Below, piece by piece: positions 24,446-33,523 of a DNA stretch of 64,000 bases (positions are counted from its first letter, which is position 1; each line of letters opens with the position of its first letter). The stretch covers positions 553,355-617,354 of the forward strand of contig NZ_AVGG01000001.1 in NCBI RefSeq assembly GCF_000498535.1, in the 5' to 3' direction. Both the position numbers and the translations under genes were made by a program. Under the pieces are notes generated by a model. It made no database searches and was not told the DNA's origin. It was given only the letters and a program-made list of their open reading frames with translations. The DNA comes from Flavobacterium limnosediminis JC2902. GTDB taxonomy: Bacteria > Bacteroidota > Bacteroidia > Flavobacteriales > Flavobacteriaceae.

Positions 24446-26320
24446 ATGAATAAGACAAAAGTATTTTCCCTGATTTTCGGGATTTTCTCTCTGGTTGCTA
24501 CGGCCCAGGAGACCGCCGAAAAAGAGGTTCAGATTACGCAAGCCCCAAAGCTATCGTATCTTGATTCCATTAAAGCTACTTTCGCTTACCATGAGACTAG
24601 CAACTGCATCGACGAAATGTGGATGAAGGAGCTGAATAATCAAGAACTTTATGAAGAAATGCAGACGGAAATCGCTCAGGTGAATTCCGGCGAAACTGTT
24701 TCGTATAATTTATCTACTGAGCTTTTAAAAGAGCGTCTGCAAAAACTGGACGAGAAATCACCGTTTAATGTGGAGTACAATCCCACGGTGGAAAACGTGA
24801 TCAAATCGTTTCTGAAAAACCGTCCACGTGCTTTTGAGCGTCTGATGGCGGTTTCGGAATATTATTTCCCGATGTTTGAAGCCAGTTTATCGAAATACGA
24901 TCTTCCGTTGGAAATCAAATATTTGGCAATTGTAGAATCGGCTTTGAATCCGTTAGCAAAATCCAGAGTGGGTGCCAGCGGTTTATGGCAGTTCATGTAC
25001 GAAACCGGGAAACAGTACAAACTTGAGGTGAATTCGTATGTGGATGAGCGTTACGATCCGTTGAAAGCTACCGAAGCCGCGTGCCAGTATTTCACCAATA
25101 TGTATAAAATTTTTGGAGATTGGGATTTGGTATTGGCTTCGTATAATACCGGACCCGGAAATATTTCCAAAGCGATCCGTCGTTCGGGCGGGCAGACCAA
25201 TTACTGGAACATCAGAAAGCACATGCATCCGGAAACTCAGGGTTATTTGCCAGCATTCTATGCAACGATGTACATCTACGAATACAGAAAAGAGCACGGC
25301 ATCGTACCTAAAAAAGCTTCGACGACTTACTTTGAAACCGATACGGTAATGGTAAAAAAACAGATGTCGTTCAAACAGATTGCCGATTTGCTGGACATGC
25401 CGGAAGAACAGTTGCGTTTCTTAAATCCGATTTACAAACGCAATGTGGTGCCGTTCGTTTCCGATAAAGCCCATTATATCCGTCTGCCGAAAAATAAATT
25501 GGCAATTTTCACTTCCAACGAAGACAAGGTGTATACCTATATCGATTACGAAGACAGCAAAAGAGAAAGACAGCAATTCAAAGTGAAAAAACCGAGAACG
25601 ATCGTTTCCGATTCGACTCAAACAGCGATTGCGTCCAATGCCGAAACCGCTGATTTTGAGGAAGAAGTGGTGAAAACAAAATCGGTTAAAAAAATTAAAA
25701 CGAAAATCCACACGGTTAAAAGCGGGGACAACCTTTCCGAGATCTCCGATAAATACAATGTGTCCGTTGCCGATTTGAAAAAATGGAATAAAATAAAAGG
25801 AACCGCTGTCAATAAAGGGCAGAAACTGAAAATCCAATACGAAACTTCAGTAGTGGTTGCCGAAAAATCGTCGGTTAAGAAGAAAAAGGACACGGTTAAA
25901 ACGGAAGATCCAATCGTAAAAACTGCGGAGCCTAAAACTGAAGTTGCTGCAAATGAGAAAATTTACGTGGTGCAAAAAGGAGAGAATCTTACGCAAATAG
26001 CTAAGAAAAACAATGTAACCATCGCACAACTAAATGAATGGAATAAACTTGATAATGAAGGAATCAAAGCCGGTCAGGAATTGAAAATCCAGGCTACTGA
26101 AGATGCAGTTGCTTCGGTCGAGAAAGACGAGAAACAAGATACCAAGAAATCGATTAAGGAAAGAAGTCTTGAAAAAGAACACATGTATGTGGTTCAGAAA
26201 GGTGATTCTTTACTTAGCATTTCCAAAAAGAAGGGTACTACGGTAGCCAAGATCAGAAAACTCAACAACATTGACGGGGATAATATTAGACCTGGCATGA
26301 AACTCAAAATCAACGGATAA
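24446..26320 (+). CDS. Membrane-bound lytic transglycosylase with three LysM domains (MltD-like)
   Basis: About 624 residues. The start at 24446 is preferred over the in-frame ATG at 24419 because it puts a signal peptide (MNKTKVFSLIFGIFSLVATAQ) at the N-terminus. The SLT domain has the catalytic glutamate in VESALNPLAKSRVGASGLWQ (about 160-180) and continues through VLASYNTGPGN. The C-terminal third carries three LysM modules (IHTVKSGDNLSEISDKYNV; YVVQKGENLTQIAKKNNV; YVVQKGDSLLSISKKKGT). It cleaves glycan strands of peptidoglycan, so it acts in the periplasm. The DUF4837 gene follows 30 bases downstream. Confidence 0.94.
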   Translation: MNKTKVFSLIFGIFSLVATAQETAEKEVQITQAPKLSYLDSIKATFAYHETSNCIDEMWMKELNNQELYEEMQTEIAQVNSGETVSYNLSTELLKERLQKLDEKSPFNVEYNPTVENVIKSFLKNRPRAFERLMAVSEYYFPMFEASLSKYDLPLEIKYLAIVESALNPLAKSRVGASGLWQFMYETGKQYKLEVNSYVDERYDPLKATEAACQYFTNMYKIFGDWDLVLASYNTGPGNISKAIRRSGGQTNYWNIRKHMHPETQGYLPAFYATMYIYEYRKEHGIVPKKASTTYFETDTVMVKKQMSFKQIADLLDMPEEQLRFLNPIYKRNVVPFVSDKAHYIRLPKNKLAIFTSNEDKVYTYIDYEDSKRERQQFKVKKPRTIVSDSTQTAIASNAETADFEEEVVKTKSVKKIKTKIHTVKSGDNLSEISDKYNVSVADLKKWNKIKGTAVNKGQKLKIQYETSVVVAEKSSVKKKKDTVKTEDPIVKTAEPKTEVAANEKIYVVQKGENLTQIAKKNNVTIAQLNEWNKLDNEGIKAGQELKIQATEDAVASVEKDEKQDTKKSIKERSLEKEHMYVVQKGDSLLSISKKKGTTVAKIRKLNNIDGDNIRPGMKLKING

Positions 26321-26350
26321 TTTAGTAAATTCGCTTTTCAAAACAACACT

Positions 26351-27346
26351 GTGAGAAAAGCGAATTTTTTTTTCGGCCTGCTCCTGCTTCTGTTTTTAAC
26401 CGCCTGCGAGAAAACGGTTAAGAAGGATGATTTGGTTTTACCGGCATCCACCGGAAACATCAATTCGGTTTCCGTTATTATCGATGATGTTTTGTGGAAT
26501 GGTGAAATCGGTGATGTGCTCCGAAAAAAACTGGCCGCTCCTGTTGACGGTCTTCAGGAAGAAGAACCGCTTTTTACCCTGAATCAGTATTCCCCGAAAA
26601 TTTTCAACAGCAATGTGAAACTGGCCCGCAATATCGTGGTTATTTCCAAAGCGCCCGAACCCGAGTTCAAACACGTGATGGACAAGTACGCCGTACCGCA
26701 AAATATCTTTTACATCAGCGGGCACAATTGGAATGAAATTATCCAGACCATAGAATTGCATTCGGATGCATTAACCGGCAGCATCAGTTATTCTGAAATA
26801 ATCGAAAGTCAGAAAGCAACCGCTGAAGCATTGTTTGACGATAAGAAAATCCGTCAGAAATTCAATGTTTCAATGCAGATTCCCAATACCTTCAGTTATG
26901 CCCTTATGAAGAACCGGTTTGTCTGGCTTAAGAAGGATATGCCGTCGGGAAATTCGAGTTTGCTTATTTATCAGGTACCGCTTTCGGCGTATAAACACGG
27001 AAATGTGGTGGATAATACGATTCGCATTCGGGATTCCATCGGAAAAAAATACATACATGGAATGTTGGACAAATCCAGCATGCGCACCGAGGAAAGTTAT
27101 TATCCTTATGTTTCGGAAACCAAAATCGACGAGAAACCCGCTTTCGAAATGCGCGGTACCTGGGAACTGCAGAACAACTTCATGAACGGTCCGTTTCTGA
27201 ACTATGTGATAAAAGATACCCGAAACAGACGTTACATCATTGTGGAAGGTTTCGCTTATAATCCGTCGAGTACCAAAAGAGATGTGATTTTTGAGTTGGA
27301 ATCGATTATAAAATCCACACAATTTCTAAAACCAAAGAAAAAATGA
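26351..27346 (+). CDS. DUF4837 family lipoprotein
   Basis: A 331-residue protein starting at GTG. The lipoprotein signal peptide (MRKANFFFGLLLLLFLTACE) has its lipobox cysteine at 19. The body (LPASTGNINSVSVIIDDVLW, then FTLNQYSPKIF and VIKDTRNRRYIIVEGFAYNP) is characteristic of DUF4837, a Bacteroidota-restricted family of unknown role. It lies between the LysM transglycosylase and a GNAT gene, whose ATG overlaps its stop codon (ATGA). This places it in a three-gene operon and points to the cell envelope. Confidence 0.87.
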   Translation: MRKANFFFGLLLLLFLTACEKTVKKDDLVLPASTGNINSVSVIIDDVLWNGEIGDVLRKKLAAPVDGLQEEEPLFTLNQYSPKIFNSNVKLARNIVVISKAPEPEFKHVMDKYAVPQNIFYISGHNWNEIIQTIELHSDALTGSISYSEIIESQKATAEALFDDKKIRQKFNVSMQIPNTFSYALMKNRFVWLKKDMPSGNSSLLIYQVPLSAYKHGNVVDNTIRIRDSIGKKYIHGMLDKSSMRTEESYYPYVSETKIDEKPAFEMRGTWELQNNFMNGPFLNYVIKDTRNRRYIIVEGFAYNPSSTKRDVIFELESIIKSTQFLKPKKK

Positions 27347-27789
27347 AGCCGGAATTCAAAATAAAGCCTTTTAAGGCACTTTCTCTCGCTGAACTATACC
27401 AAATACTGCAATTGCGTTCCGAAGTGTTTGTAGTGGAACAAAATTGCGTTTATCAGGACATTGACGGTAAGGACGAGAAAGCGCTGCATGTTTTAGCAGT
27501 GTATGAAGGCGTTCTGGTGGCTTATGCGCGTTTATTTGCTCCGGGGGATTATTTTGAGAATGCATCGATCGGAAGGGTGATTGTAAAACCCGGTTATCGC
27601 GATAAGAAATGGGGTCATGATCTGATAAAGGAATCCATAAAAGGAATTTCGGAACACTTTGGCGCATCGAAAATCACCATATCGGCACAACTGTACCTGC
27701 AGAAGTTTTATGAAAGTCACGGATTTGTGCCAACGAGCGAAATGTATCTGGAAGACGATATTCCGCACATCGAAATGAAACGGGGTTAA
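27343..27789 (+). CDS. ElaA-type GNAT N-acetyltransferase
   Basis: A 148-residue protein of the GNAT fold. The ElaA-type opening is LSLAELYQILQLRSEVFVVEQ (about 12-32), followed by CVYQDIDGKDEKALH. The acetyl-CoA binding stretch is IGRVIVKPGYRDKKWGHDLIK (about 77-97), and LQKFYESHGFVPTSEMYLEDDIPHIEM is near the end. It overlaps the DUF4837 stop by 4 bases and converges with an OmpA gene, overlapping it by 4. The natural acyl acceptor of ElaA proteins is not established. Confidence 0.9.
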   Translation: MKPEFKIKPFKALSLAELYQILQLRSEVFVVEQNCVYQDIDGKDEKALHVLAVYEGVLVAYARLFAPGDYFENASIGRVIVKPGYRDKKWGHDLIKESIKGISEHFGASKITISAQLYLQKFYESHGFVPTSEMYLEDDIPHIEMKRG

Positions 27790-28679
27790 TCGATGCTGGT
27801 AATGCTGATTTCCACGCGTTTGTTGTTGCGTTCCTTCTCATTTTCCAAAGGATAATCACGTCCGAAACCCTTGTAACTCATGCGTTCTTCGGGAATTCCG
27901 TTGGCCTTTAGGTAAGCGAAAATGGCTTTGGCCCTGGATTCGGAAAGGTTACTGATTCCGGTATCCTCGTCTACGGCATCACGAAAATATTGGGTATCGA
28001 TGCAGCACACATGGCCTTGGATCTGAAATTTAAAATTCGGATTGTTTCTCAGTTCGTTCAGGAGTTTCTCCAGTTGTTTTTCGGATTTACGCAACAATAC
28101 CGCACGTCCTCCTTCAAAATACAAATCCTTCAACTTGATGATATCCCCTACCTTTAACGGGCGGTCTTCAAACGTTTTGAGACGAAGCTGACGGTTTTCC
28201 ACCTGCACTTTCGTTGGAAGGGAATCCTTTGGCTTGCTTAAATCGATAAAATCATTGTGAAAATATTCCAGATAAATGTCCACCCTACGGTTTAATTGTC
28301 GTGTGGCGTCTAACTCATCTTCGCTGAGTTGCAGTTCGGTAATCCGTAAATCGATTTTACCCCTTCCTTCCACGTTTTTCTGTTTGGAGGCAATTTCCTG
28401 AAGGATGTCGGATACGGTTTTGGCACGTCGTTGCGACAGCGCTCTGTTGTATTCGATACTTCCTCTGTCGTCGCAGAAACCTTCAAGACCTATGGAAAGA
28501 ATTACGATGTTCCCCAGACTTTTTATGTAATCGTTGAGTCTTTGGTCTTCCTCATCGGTTAGTTTGTGCTTGTCGAAATCAAAATAAACGGAATATTTAT
28601 CGGTCTTCACCTGCGTTAGTTCCTGAGAATGGCTAATGGTAAGGCCGAATAAAAAAAGGAAAGTGAAAATTTGCTTCAT
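27786..28679 (-). CDS. Double OmpA-domain outer membrane/periplasmic protein (second copy)
   Basis: A 297-residue exported protein (signal MKQIFTFLFLFGLTISHSQ) made of two OmpA-like modules. Module 1 (about 28-140) has YFDFDKHKL and the normal peptidoglycan-loop features GFCDDRGS and YNRALSQRRAKTV. Module 2 (about 185-297) has QGHVCCIDT where GHTD is usual, but keeps LSESRAKAIFAYL and ends YKGFGRDYP with KRVEI. It is a paralogue of the gene 6 bases upstream. OmpA modules bind peptidoglycan and tie the outer membrane to the wall; no barrel is present here. Confidence 0.88.
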   Translation of the reverse strand: MKQIFTFLFLFGLTISHSQELTQVKTDKYSVYFDFDKHKLTDEEDQRLNDYIKSLGNIVILSIGLEGFCDDRGSIEYNRALSQRRAKTVSDILQEIASKQKNVEGRGKIDLRITELQLSEDELDATRQLNRRVDIYLEYFHNDFIDLSKPKDSLPTKVQVENRQLRLKTFEDRPLKVGDIIKLKDLYFEGGRAVLLRKSEKQLEKLLNELRNNPNFKFQIQGHVCCIDTQYFRDAVDEDTGISNLSESRAKAIFAYLKANGIPEERMSYKGFGRDYPLENEKERNNKRVEISITSID

Positions 28680-28685
28680 AAGCTG

Positions 28686-29498
28686 TTAGATTTTCGTAAT
28701 AACCAATTCCACACGTCTGTCCTGATCCGGACCATTTCCCAAAGGCCTGGTGTTTCCGTAGCCTTTAAAAGTCATTCTGTTTTTGTCGATTCGTTTACTA
28801 ATCAGATACTTGTAGACCGTTTCTGCCCTGTTTATCGAGAGCATTCTTTTTCGGGTATCTTTATCGATGGCTTCCCTCTGAAACGTTGGGGTGCAACAGA
28901 TATGCCCCTGTATTTCAAAATTAATGTTTTTGTATTTGTGCAGAAGACGCGCAATGCGCTCCAGTTCCAGTTTTGATTTTGAGGTAAGCTTGCTGCTGCC
29001 GTTGTCGAATAAAATCTTATCCAGATAGATGCGGTCGCCTACAATCAGATCCTTTTTGATGTCTTTGTAAACTCCCGGTATCGGTTTTGGCGGCACCGGT
29101 TTGAAGTTCATCACCACGTCGACACGTCGGTTTTTCTGGCGTACTTCGGGAAGGTTTTCAATAATATCGTCATCAATCAGAATACGTCCTTTTCCTTCAA
29201 TGGTAACGATAATCACGTTTTTGATTCCTTTTTCAATCAGTTTGTTTTTTATCGTGTTGGCCCTGTTGCTGGACAGTTTGTAATTGTAGGCATCTTTTCC
29301 CCTGTCATCGCAATAGCCGTATATCTGAACGCTTTCGATTCTTGAGGTGTCAATCGCTTTCACGAAGGCTACCACCTCGTTCGCCTGTTTTTCATCAAGG
29401 CGGAATTTATCGAACTCGAAATACACGGAATGTACTACTTCTTCCTGCGCATTGGCAAGATGTGTAAGCAGCAGCAACAGGAATACAATTTTTTTCAT
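28686..29498 (-). CDS. Double OmpA-domain outer membrane/periplasmic protein (first copy)
   Basis: A 270-residue exported protein (signal MKKIVFLLLLLTHLANAQ). It has the same two-module layout as the gene downstream. Module 1: YFEFDKFRL, IYGYCDDRGKDAYNYKLSSN and RANTIKNKL. Module 2: LFDNGSSKLTSKSK, FEIQGHICCTPTFQREAID, NRAETVYKYL, then FKGYGNTRPLG and RRVELVI. The usual GHTD of module 2 is again GH-Ile-Cys-Cys. It begins 1 base after the kup stop, so it is very likely co-transcribed with the potassium transporter. Confidence 0.88.
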   Translation of the reverse strand: MKKIVFLLLLLTHLANAQEEVVHSVYFEFDKFRLDEKQANEVVAFVKAIDTSRIESVQIYGYCDDRGKDAYNYKLSSNRANTIKNKLIEKGIKNVIIVTIEGKGRILIDDDIIENLPEVRQKNRRVDVVMNFKPVPPKPIPGVYKDIKKDLIVGDRIYLDKILFDNGSSKLTSKSKLELERIARLLHKYKNINFEIQGHICCTPTFQREAIDKDTRKRMLSINRAETVYKYLISKRIDKNRMTFKGYGNTRPLGNGPDQDRRVELVITKI

Positions 29499-29499
29499 T

Positions 29500-31485
29500 T
29501 TAGTGATGACTACGGTCTTTAATCCGGTGCAGGTTAATATCTGACGGCGGGTGAATCAGTATAGGGTATTGTTCTACTTTTACCGAGCTGCTGTCCAATC
29601 CAAATGCTTCTTCTTCTGATAGACTGACTTTTTTCAGCAAAAAGTAAAGATCTAAAATTATTCTTTCATACCATGGGAAATCATTGTCATACGACATAAA
29701 CTTCTCAATAAGAACGAATTTGAAATCGCCGATTACATTATTTCTGTGCAACGATTCGTAGCGGCTGGTAATGTCTACTTCTCCGTTTTTCACCATATCC
29801 TGCACCACTTTTTTGAAAAGCAGGTTAATACGCGGTGCCACACGGAAGCCCAGATAGAAATCCACACGGATAATGTCGTCTTTTACCATTTCGCGTACAC
29901 GGTATTCCATTTCATAAGGCTCATCGGTCACATTCACGTGTACAAACCAATAAATATCGGCGCGTTTTGGTCGTTTTTGTAAAATCGAATATACAATTTT
30001 TGATTCAATTTCCTCACTCATCCCTGAGTTGGTTAGGTAAATCAGGTGTGTGGCATATTTCGGAATGGAAAGGTCGTTACTCAAATCGGATATTACCTTT
30101 TTGAAGTTGTCGAGCTTCACGAATTCGGTGTATTCTTTTCTGATTTTCTTCGCCGTGAACCAAATCACCATCACAAAGGCCAGGATACCGGCTATAAATA
30201 CCGAAACGTAACCGCCGTGAGGGAATTTTTCAATATTGGCTAAGAAGAAGGAGAATTCAATCGATAAATAGGTCACCAGAACTAGAATGATAAAGATCGG
30301 ATTGTAGCGTTTTAAGACCATAAAGAAACCTAACAAAATAGTGGTCATGATCATACAAAGAACGATAGCCAGACCGTAGGCCGCTTCCATGTTTCCGGAT
30401 TCTTCAAAGTGCACTACAATGAATACACAGCCTAGGAATAACAACCAGTTGATGGACGGAATGTACAATTGCCCTTTTAATTCGGTTGGATATTTCACGC
30501 GTACTTTCGGCCATAAGTTCAGACGCATGGCTTCCGAAATCAGGGTGAACGAACCACTGATCAAGGCCTGTGATGCGATAACGGCCGCTGAAGTGGCAAT
30601 CGCGATCCCGAACGGTAAAAACCAATCCGGCATTACCAAATAGAAAGGATTTCCTGGGTTACTTGCGCTGCCGCTCAATTCGGTTAAGGTTTTTCCGCTG
30701 TTGGCAATCAGATAAGCACCCTGCCCGAAATAGTTGATTACTAACATGGTTTTTACGAAAATCCAGCTGATACGGATGTTTTTAATTCCGCAGTGACCCA
30801 AATCGCTGTACAACGCCTCGGCTCCCGTAGTACAAAGGAAGACATACCCCAAAACATAGAAACCTTCGTGGTGTACCTGCAATAAATGAATGGCATAATA
30901 CGGATTTAAGGCCTTAAGGACAGCGATGTTCCCTAACAAATGGATCGCTCCCAAGACGCCCAACATTCCGAACCAAAGTAACATCATCGGGCCGAAAAAC
31001 TTACCGACAAATTTGGTTCCGAAGCGTTGTATGAAAAAGAGAATGAACAGAATCGCGATAACAATCGGAATCGTATTTAAATCGTGGTTGTACGTCTTTA
31101 ATCCCTCAATTGCGGAGGATACTGAAATGGGCGGAGTAATGATACCGTCCGCCAAAAGAGCACTCCCTCCAATGATGGCGGGCACCAGCAACCATTTTTT
31201 CTTTAGTTTTTTAACCAAAGTGTACAGGGAAAAAATACCACCCTCCCCTTTGTTGTCCGCCCTAAGCGTTAAAACTACATATTTTAAAGTAGTTTGTAGG
31301 GTCAGTGTCCAGAAAATACAGGAAATGGCACCAAGAACAACGTCCGGGTTAATCGCCTGCTTGCCAACAATGGCCTTCATTACGTAAAGCGGAGAAGTAC
31401 CAATGTCTCCGTAAATAATCCCTAAGGTTACAATTAAACCGCCTAACGTTAATTTATTCAGGTGGTTGCTGCTGTGTGAACTCAC
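29500..31485 (-). CDS. kup: Kup-family potassium uptake transporter
   Basis: A 661-residue inner membrane K+/H+ symporter with about 12 membrane helices in the first 460 residues. Family motifs include LGIIYGDIGTSPLYVMK (about 19-35), CTTGAEALYSDLGHCG (about 216-231), and SAAVIASQALISGSFTL. A C-terminal soluble domain of about 190 residues follows (HVNVTDEPYEME). It takes up potassium at low external levels. Its stop lies 1 base before a double-OmpA gene, giving the operon kup-ompA-ompA. A TAATTTTG promoter box lies about 23 bases upstream of the start. Confidence 0.96.
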   Translation of the reverse strand: MSSHSSNHLNKLTLGGLIVTLGIIYGDIGTSPLYVMKAIVGKQAINPDVVLGAISCIFWTLTLQTTLKYVVLTLRADNKGEGGIFSLYTLVKKLKKKWLLVPAIIGGSALLADGIITPPISVSSAIEGLKTYNHDLNTIPIVIAILFILFFIQRFGTKFVGKFFGPMMLLWFGMLGVLGAIHLLGNIAVLKALNPYYAIHLLQVHHEGFYVLGYVFLCTTGAEALYSDLGHCGIKNIRISWIFVKTMLVINYFGQGAYLIANSGKTLTELSGSASNPGNPFYLVMPDWFLPFGIAIATSAAVIASQALISGSFTLISEAMRLNLWPKVRVKYPTELKGQLYIPSINWLLFLGCVFIVVHFEESGNMEAAYGLAIVLCMIMTTILLGFFMVLKRYNPIFIILVLVTYLSIEFSFFLANIEKFPHGGYVSVFIAGILAFVMVIWFTAKKIRKEYTEFVKLDNFKKVISDLSNDLSIPKYATHLIYLTNSGMSEEIESKIVYSILQKRPKRADIYWFVHVNVTDEPYEMEYRVREMVKDDIIRVDFYLGFRVAPRINLLFKKVVQDMVKNGEVDITSRYESLHRNNVIGDFKFVLIEKFMSYDNDFPWYERIILDLYFLLKKVSLSEEEAFGLDSSSVKVEQYPILIHPPSDINLHRIKDRSHH

Positions 31486-31507
31486 TTTATTAAAATTTAA
31501 ATAAGCG

Positions 31508-31515
31508 CAAAATTA
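31508..31515 (-). promoter_or_regulatory. -7 promoter box of kup
   Basis: Minus strand TAATTTTG, an exact TAnnTTTG match 23 bases before the kup ATG. No -33 TTG at standard spacing. Confidence 0.5.
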
Positions 31516-31554
31516 TCATAAAAAAGTACAGAAGAACTAAAAAGCGTAGGAAAT

Positions 31555-33195
31555 TTAGTTTTTCAGAATTTTATTATATTCCGCACTGTTGTTTAAGATG
31601 GCGACTGCCTTTGAAATTTCAACATTACTTTTCGTGTAATATTGGTACAAACCTTCTCTGTATTGGTAGCGTTTAATGATTTCGTCCAACAGTAAATCTT
31701 TAATTTCGGCTTTGTTTTTTTCGAGTTCTTTTTCTTCGCTTCGCTGTAAAGCCAAGAGTAATTGCTGATATTCTGCAGCGATGGATTCGTCTATTTTTTC
31801 TTTTTTGGCGATAGCCAACGTATTTTTCAGGGCGATTTCCGTCTCGGTATCCAACTGGAAATTGTCTTTTTTAAGAAAGTTTTTGAAAGTGGCAAAATCG
31901 GCATCGGTAAGCGTCGGAACGGTATTTCCCTGATTCGGGTTTTTATAGTAATACTCGGTTGCGAAATTGAAGATGCCATCGCTTTTCAGTAAGGCGGCTG
32001 CAATGGTACTCTGTTTGGCTTCTGTCAGTTCCACATCCGGCTGGATGCCTCCGCCATCGTAAACGGTTCTTCCTTTTTTGGTCTTAAAGGCGTTGTAATT
32101 TTTGGATTCGGTGCGGATGGCTTTCCCGTCCTTGTCCTTATGCGTATAGTCCAAAGCCTGGATGCAACGTCCGGAAGGCGTGTAATATCTGGAAATGGTG
32201 ACTTTTACCTGAGTGCCATACGTCAGATCCAACGGTCGTTGTACCAATCCTTTTCCAAAACTTCGCGCGCCCACAATTACGGCTCTGTCCAAATCCTGTA
32301 GCGCACCGGCCACGATTTCGGAGGCCGAGGCACTTTTTCCGTCCACCAAAACCACCAGCGGAATTTCCAGATCTATCGGCCCTCTTTGTGTTTTGTAGGT
32401 GTTGTTGTGTTTCTCGGATTTTGATTTTGTGGTTACGATAACCTCGTTTTGCGGCACAAACAGGTTGCAGATGTTCACCGCTTCGTGCAATAAACCGCCC
32501 GGATTTCCGCGTAAATCAAGAATTATTTTAGTGGCGCCCTCCCCTTTCAGTTTGGTTAGAGCGTCTTTCACTTCAAGGGAAGCTTTGGAATTAAACTGGG
32601 ACAGTACGATATAGCCCGTCGTTTTATCGGATAGCAACGCATAAAACGGAACGGCCTTCACCTCTACTTCATCCAGCGTGATTTGCGTAGTCAACAATTT
32701 CCCCTGGCGCTTGTATTTGATATCGACTTTGGAGTTTTTGGCGCCGCGTAACAGTGTTCCGGCATCTTCCTTGAAATCCACCAGATTCACATCGCCAATC
32801 TGAATAATTTCGTCTCCGGCTTTGAGTCCGGCCTTGTCGGCTGGGAAATTTTTATAGGGCTCCACGACAATTAATCGTCCTTCCTTGCGGTTGATCATCG
32901 CTCCGATTCCGGTGTATTCCCCGGTCGAATTGATCTTGAAACGCGCCACATCCTGCTCGTTGAAGTAGTTGGTGTACGGGTCCAGATCGGCCAGCATGTT
33001 TTTGATGGCTTTGTCCATTAATTCTCCCGGATTCACTTCGTCCACGTAATTCTGGTTTACGGTTTTGAAAAGGGTCGTGAAGATTTCAATCTGTTTCGCG
33101 ATTTCAAAAAAATCTTGTTTGAAACTCGCGCCTACAAACAAAAATCCGCCCGCAAGGACCGGGAGGATGTATTTTCTTTTTAGTACTGCTACCAT
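31555..33195 (-). CDS. S41 family C-terminal processing peptidase (CtpA-like)
   Basis: A 546-residue exported serine protease. The N-terminal signal/anchor is at about 8-24. A helical segment ends in DLDPYTNYFNEQDV, then comes a PDZ domain (about 95-165, with GRLIVVEPYKNFPADKAGLK). The peptidase core follows: LDLRGNPGGLLHEAV (about 227-241), the catalytic serine in DGKSASASEIVAGAL (about 285-299) and the lysine in SFGKGLVQ (about 315). A C-terminal helical region completes it. It trims exported proteins at C-termini. Its upstream spacer contains a broken DUF4349 copy on the same strand. Confidence 0.95.
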   Translation of the reverse strand: MVAVLKRKYILPVLAGGFLFVGASFKQDFFEIAKQIEIFTTLFKTVNQNYVDEVNPGELMDKAIKNMLADLDPYTNYFNEQDVARFKINSTGEYTGIGAMINRKEGRLIVVEPYKNFPADKAGLKAGDEIIQIGDVNLVDFKEDAGTLLRGAKNSKVDIKYKRQGKLLTTQITLDEVEVKAVPFYALLSDKTTGYIVLSQFNSKASLEVKDALTKLKGEGATKIILDLRGNPGGLLHEAVNICNLFVPQNEVIVTTKSKSEKHNNTYKTQRGPIDLEIPLVVLVDGKSASASEIVAGALQDLDRAVIVGARSFGKGLVQRPLDLTYGTQVKVTISRYYTPSGRCIQALDYTHKDKDGKAIRTESKNYNAFKTKKGRTVYDGGGIQPDVELTEAKQSTIAAALLKSDGIFNFATEYYYKNPNQGNTVPTLTDADFATFKNFLKKDNFQLDTETEIALKNTLAIAKKEKIDESIAAEYQQLLLALQRSEEKELEKNKAEIKDLLLDEIIKRYQYREGLYQYYTKSNVEISKAVAILNNSAEYNKILKN

Positions 33196-33198
33196 TTT

Positions 33199-33345
33199 TT
33201 AAGTCTTTTTTCGTCGGATCCGTCTTCGTATAAGGAGGAACCCTGCTACGAAAATAAGGATAAAAGGCCAAACGTAAAGCATTCCGGGGAAGAAAGTTAC
33301 TATGTTGTTGCGTCCTTCCGGATACGTTCCTAACTTCAGTTTCTG
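33199..33345 (-). pseudogene. Truncated DUF4349 paralogue (C-terminal remnant)
   Basis: The minus strand reads an open tail FFPGMLYVWPFILIFVAG then FLLIRRRIRRKKT and stop. This matches the C-terminus of the intact DUF4349 gene at 34634 (FFLGMLYVWPFILVSIAA and FFLIRRRFRRKKAS) with clear nucleotide similarity, for example the shared GGCCAAACGTAAAGCATTCC. Only about 49 codons remain. Upstream the similarity ends near a hairpin repeat at 33352-33408, and no start codon or signal peptide is present. It looks like the residue of a duplication or deletion. Confidence 0.75.
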
Positions 33346-33351
33346 AAAATT

Positions 33352-33408
33352 ACCGCAGATTCAGAGATTAAAAGCGAAATCCTTATAAATAATCTGCGAA
33401 TCTGCGGT
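33352..33408. repeat. Hairpin repeat element, CCGCAGATT family, copy 1
   Basis: Arms ACCGCAGATT (33352-33361) and AATCTGCGGT (33399-33408) are exact inverted copies. Inner parts pair imperfectly. The same arms occur at 43465-43521, so this is a dispersed element. The rest of the gap up to 33487 shows nothing I recognise. Confidence 0.75.
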
Positions 33409-33487
33409 TATCTTTATAATAAATTTTTGGCCATTTAATTTGTGGACAGTGTTTTTAATCAAACGTATAACGTACTAATTTTTAGAC

Positions 33488-33495
33488 TAAATTTG
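33488..33495 (+). promoter_or_regulatory. -7 promoter box of the acyltransferase-like gene
   Basis: TAAATTTG, an exact TAnnTTTG match 28 bases before the ATG at 33524. No -33 TTG at normal spacing. Confidence 0.55.
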
Positions 33496-33523
33496 ATATA
33501 AGTCGGATTCAAAATAAGAGCCT

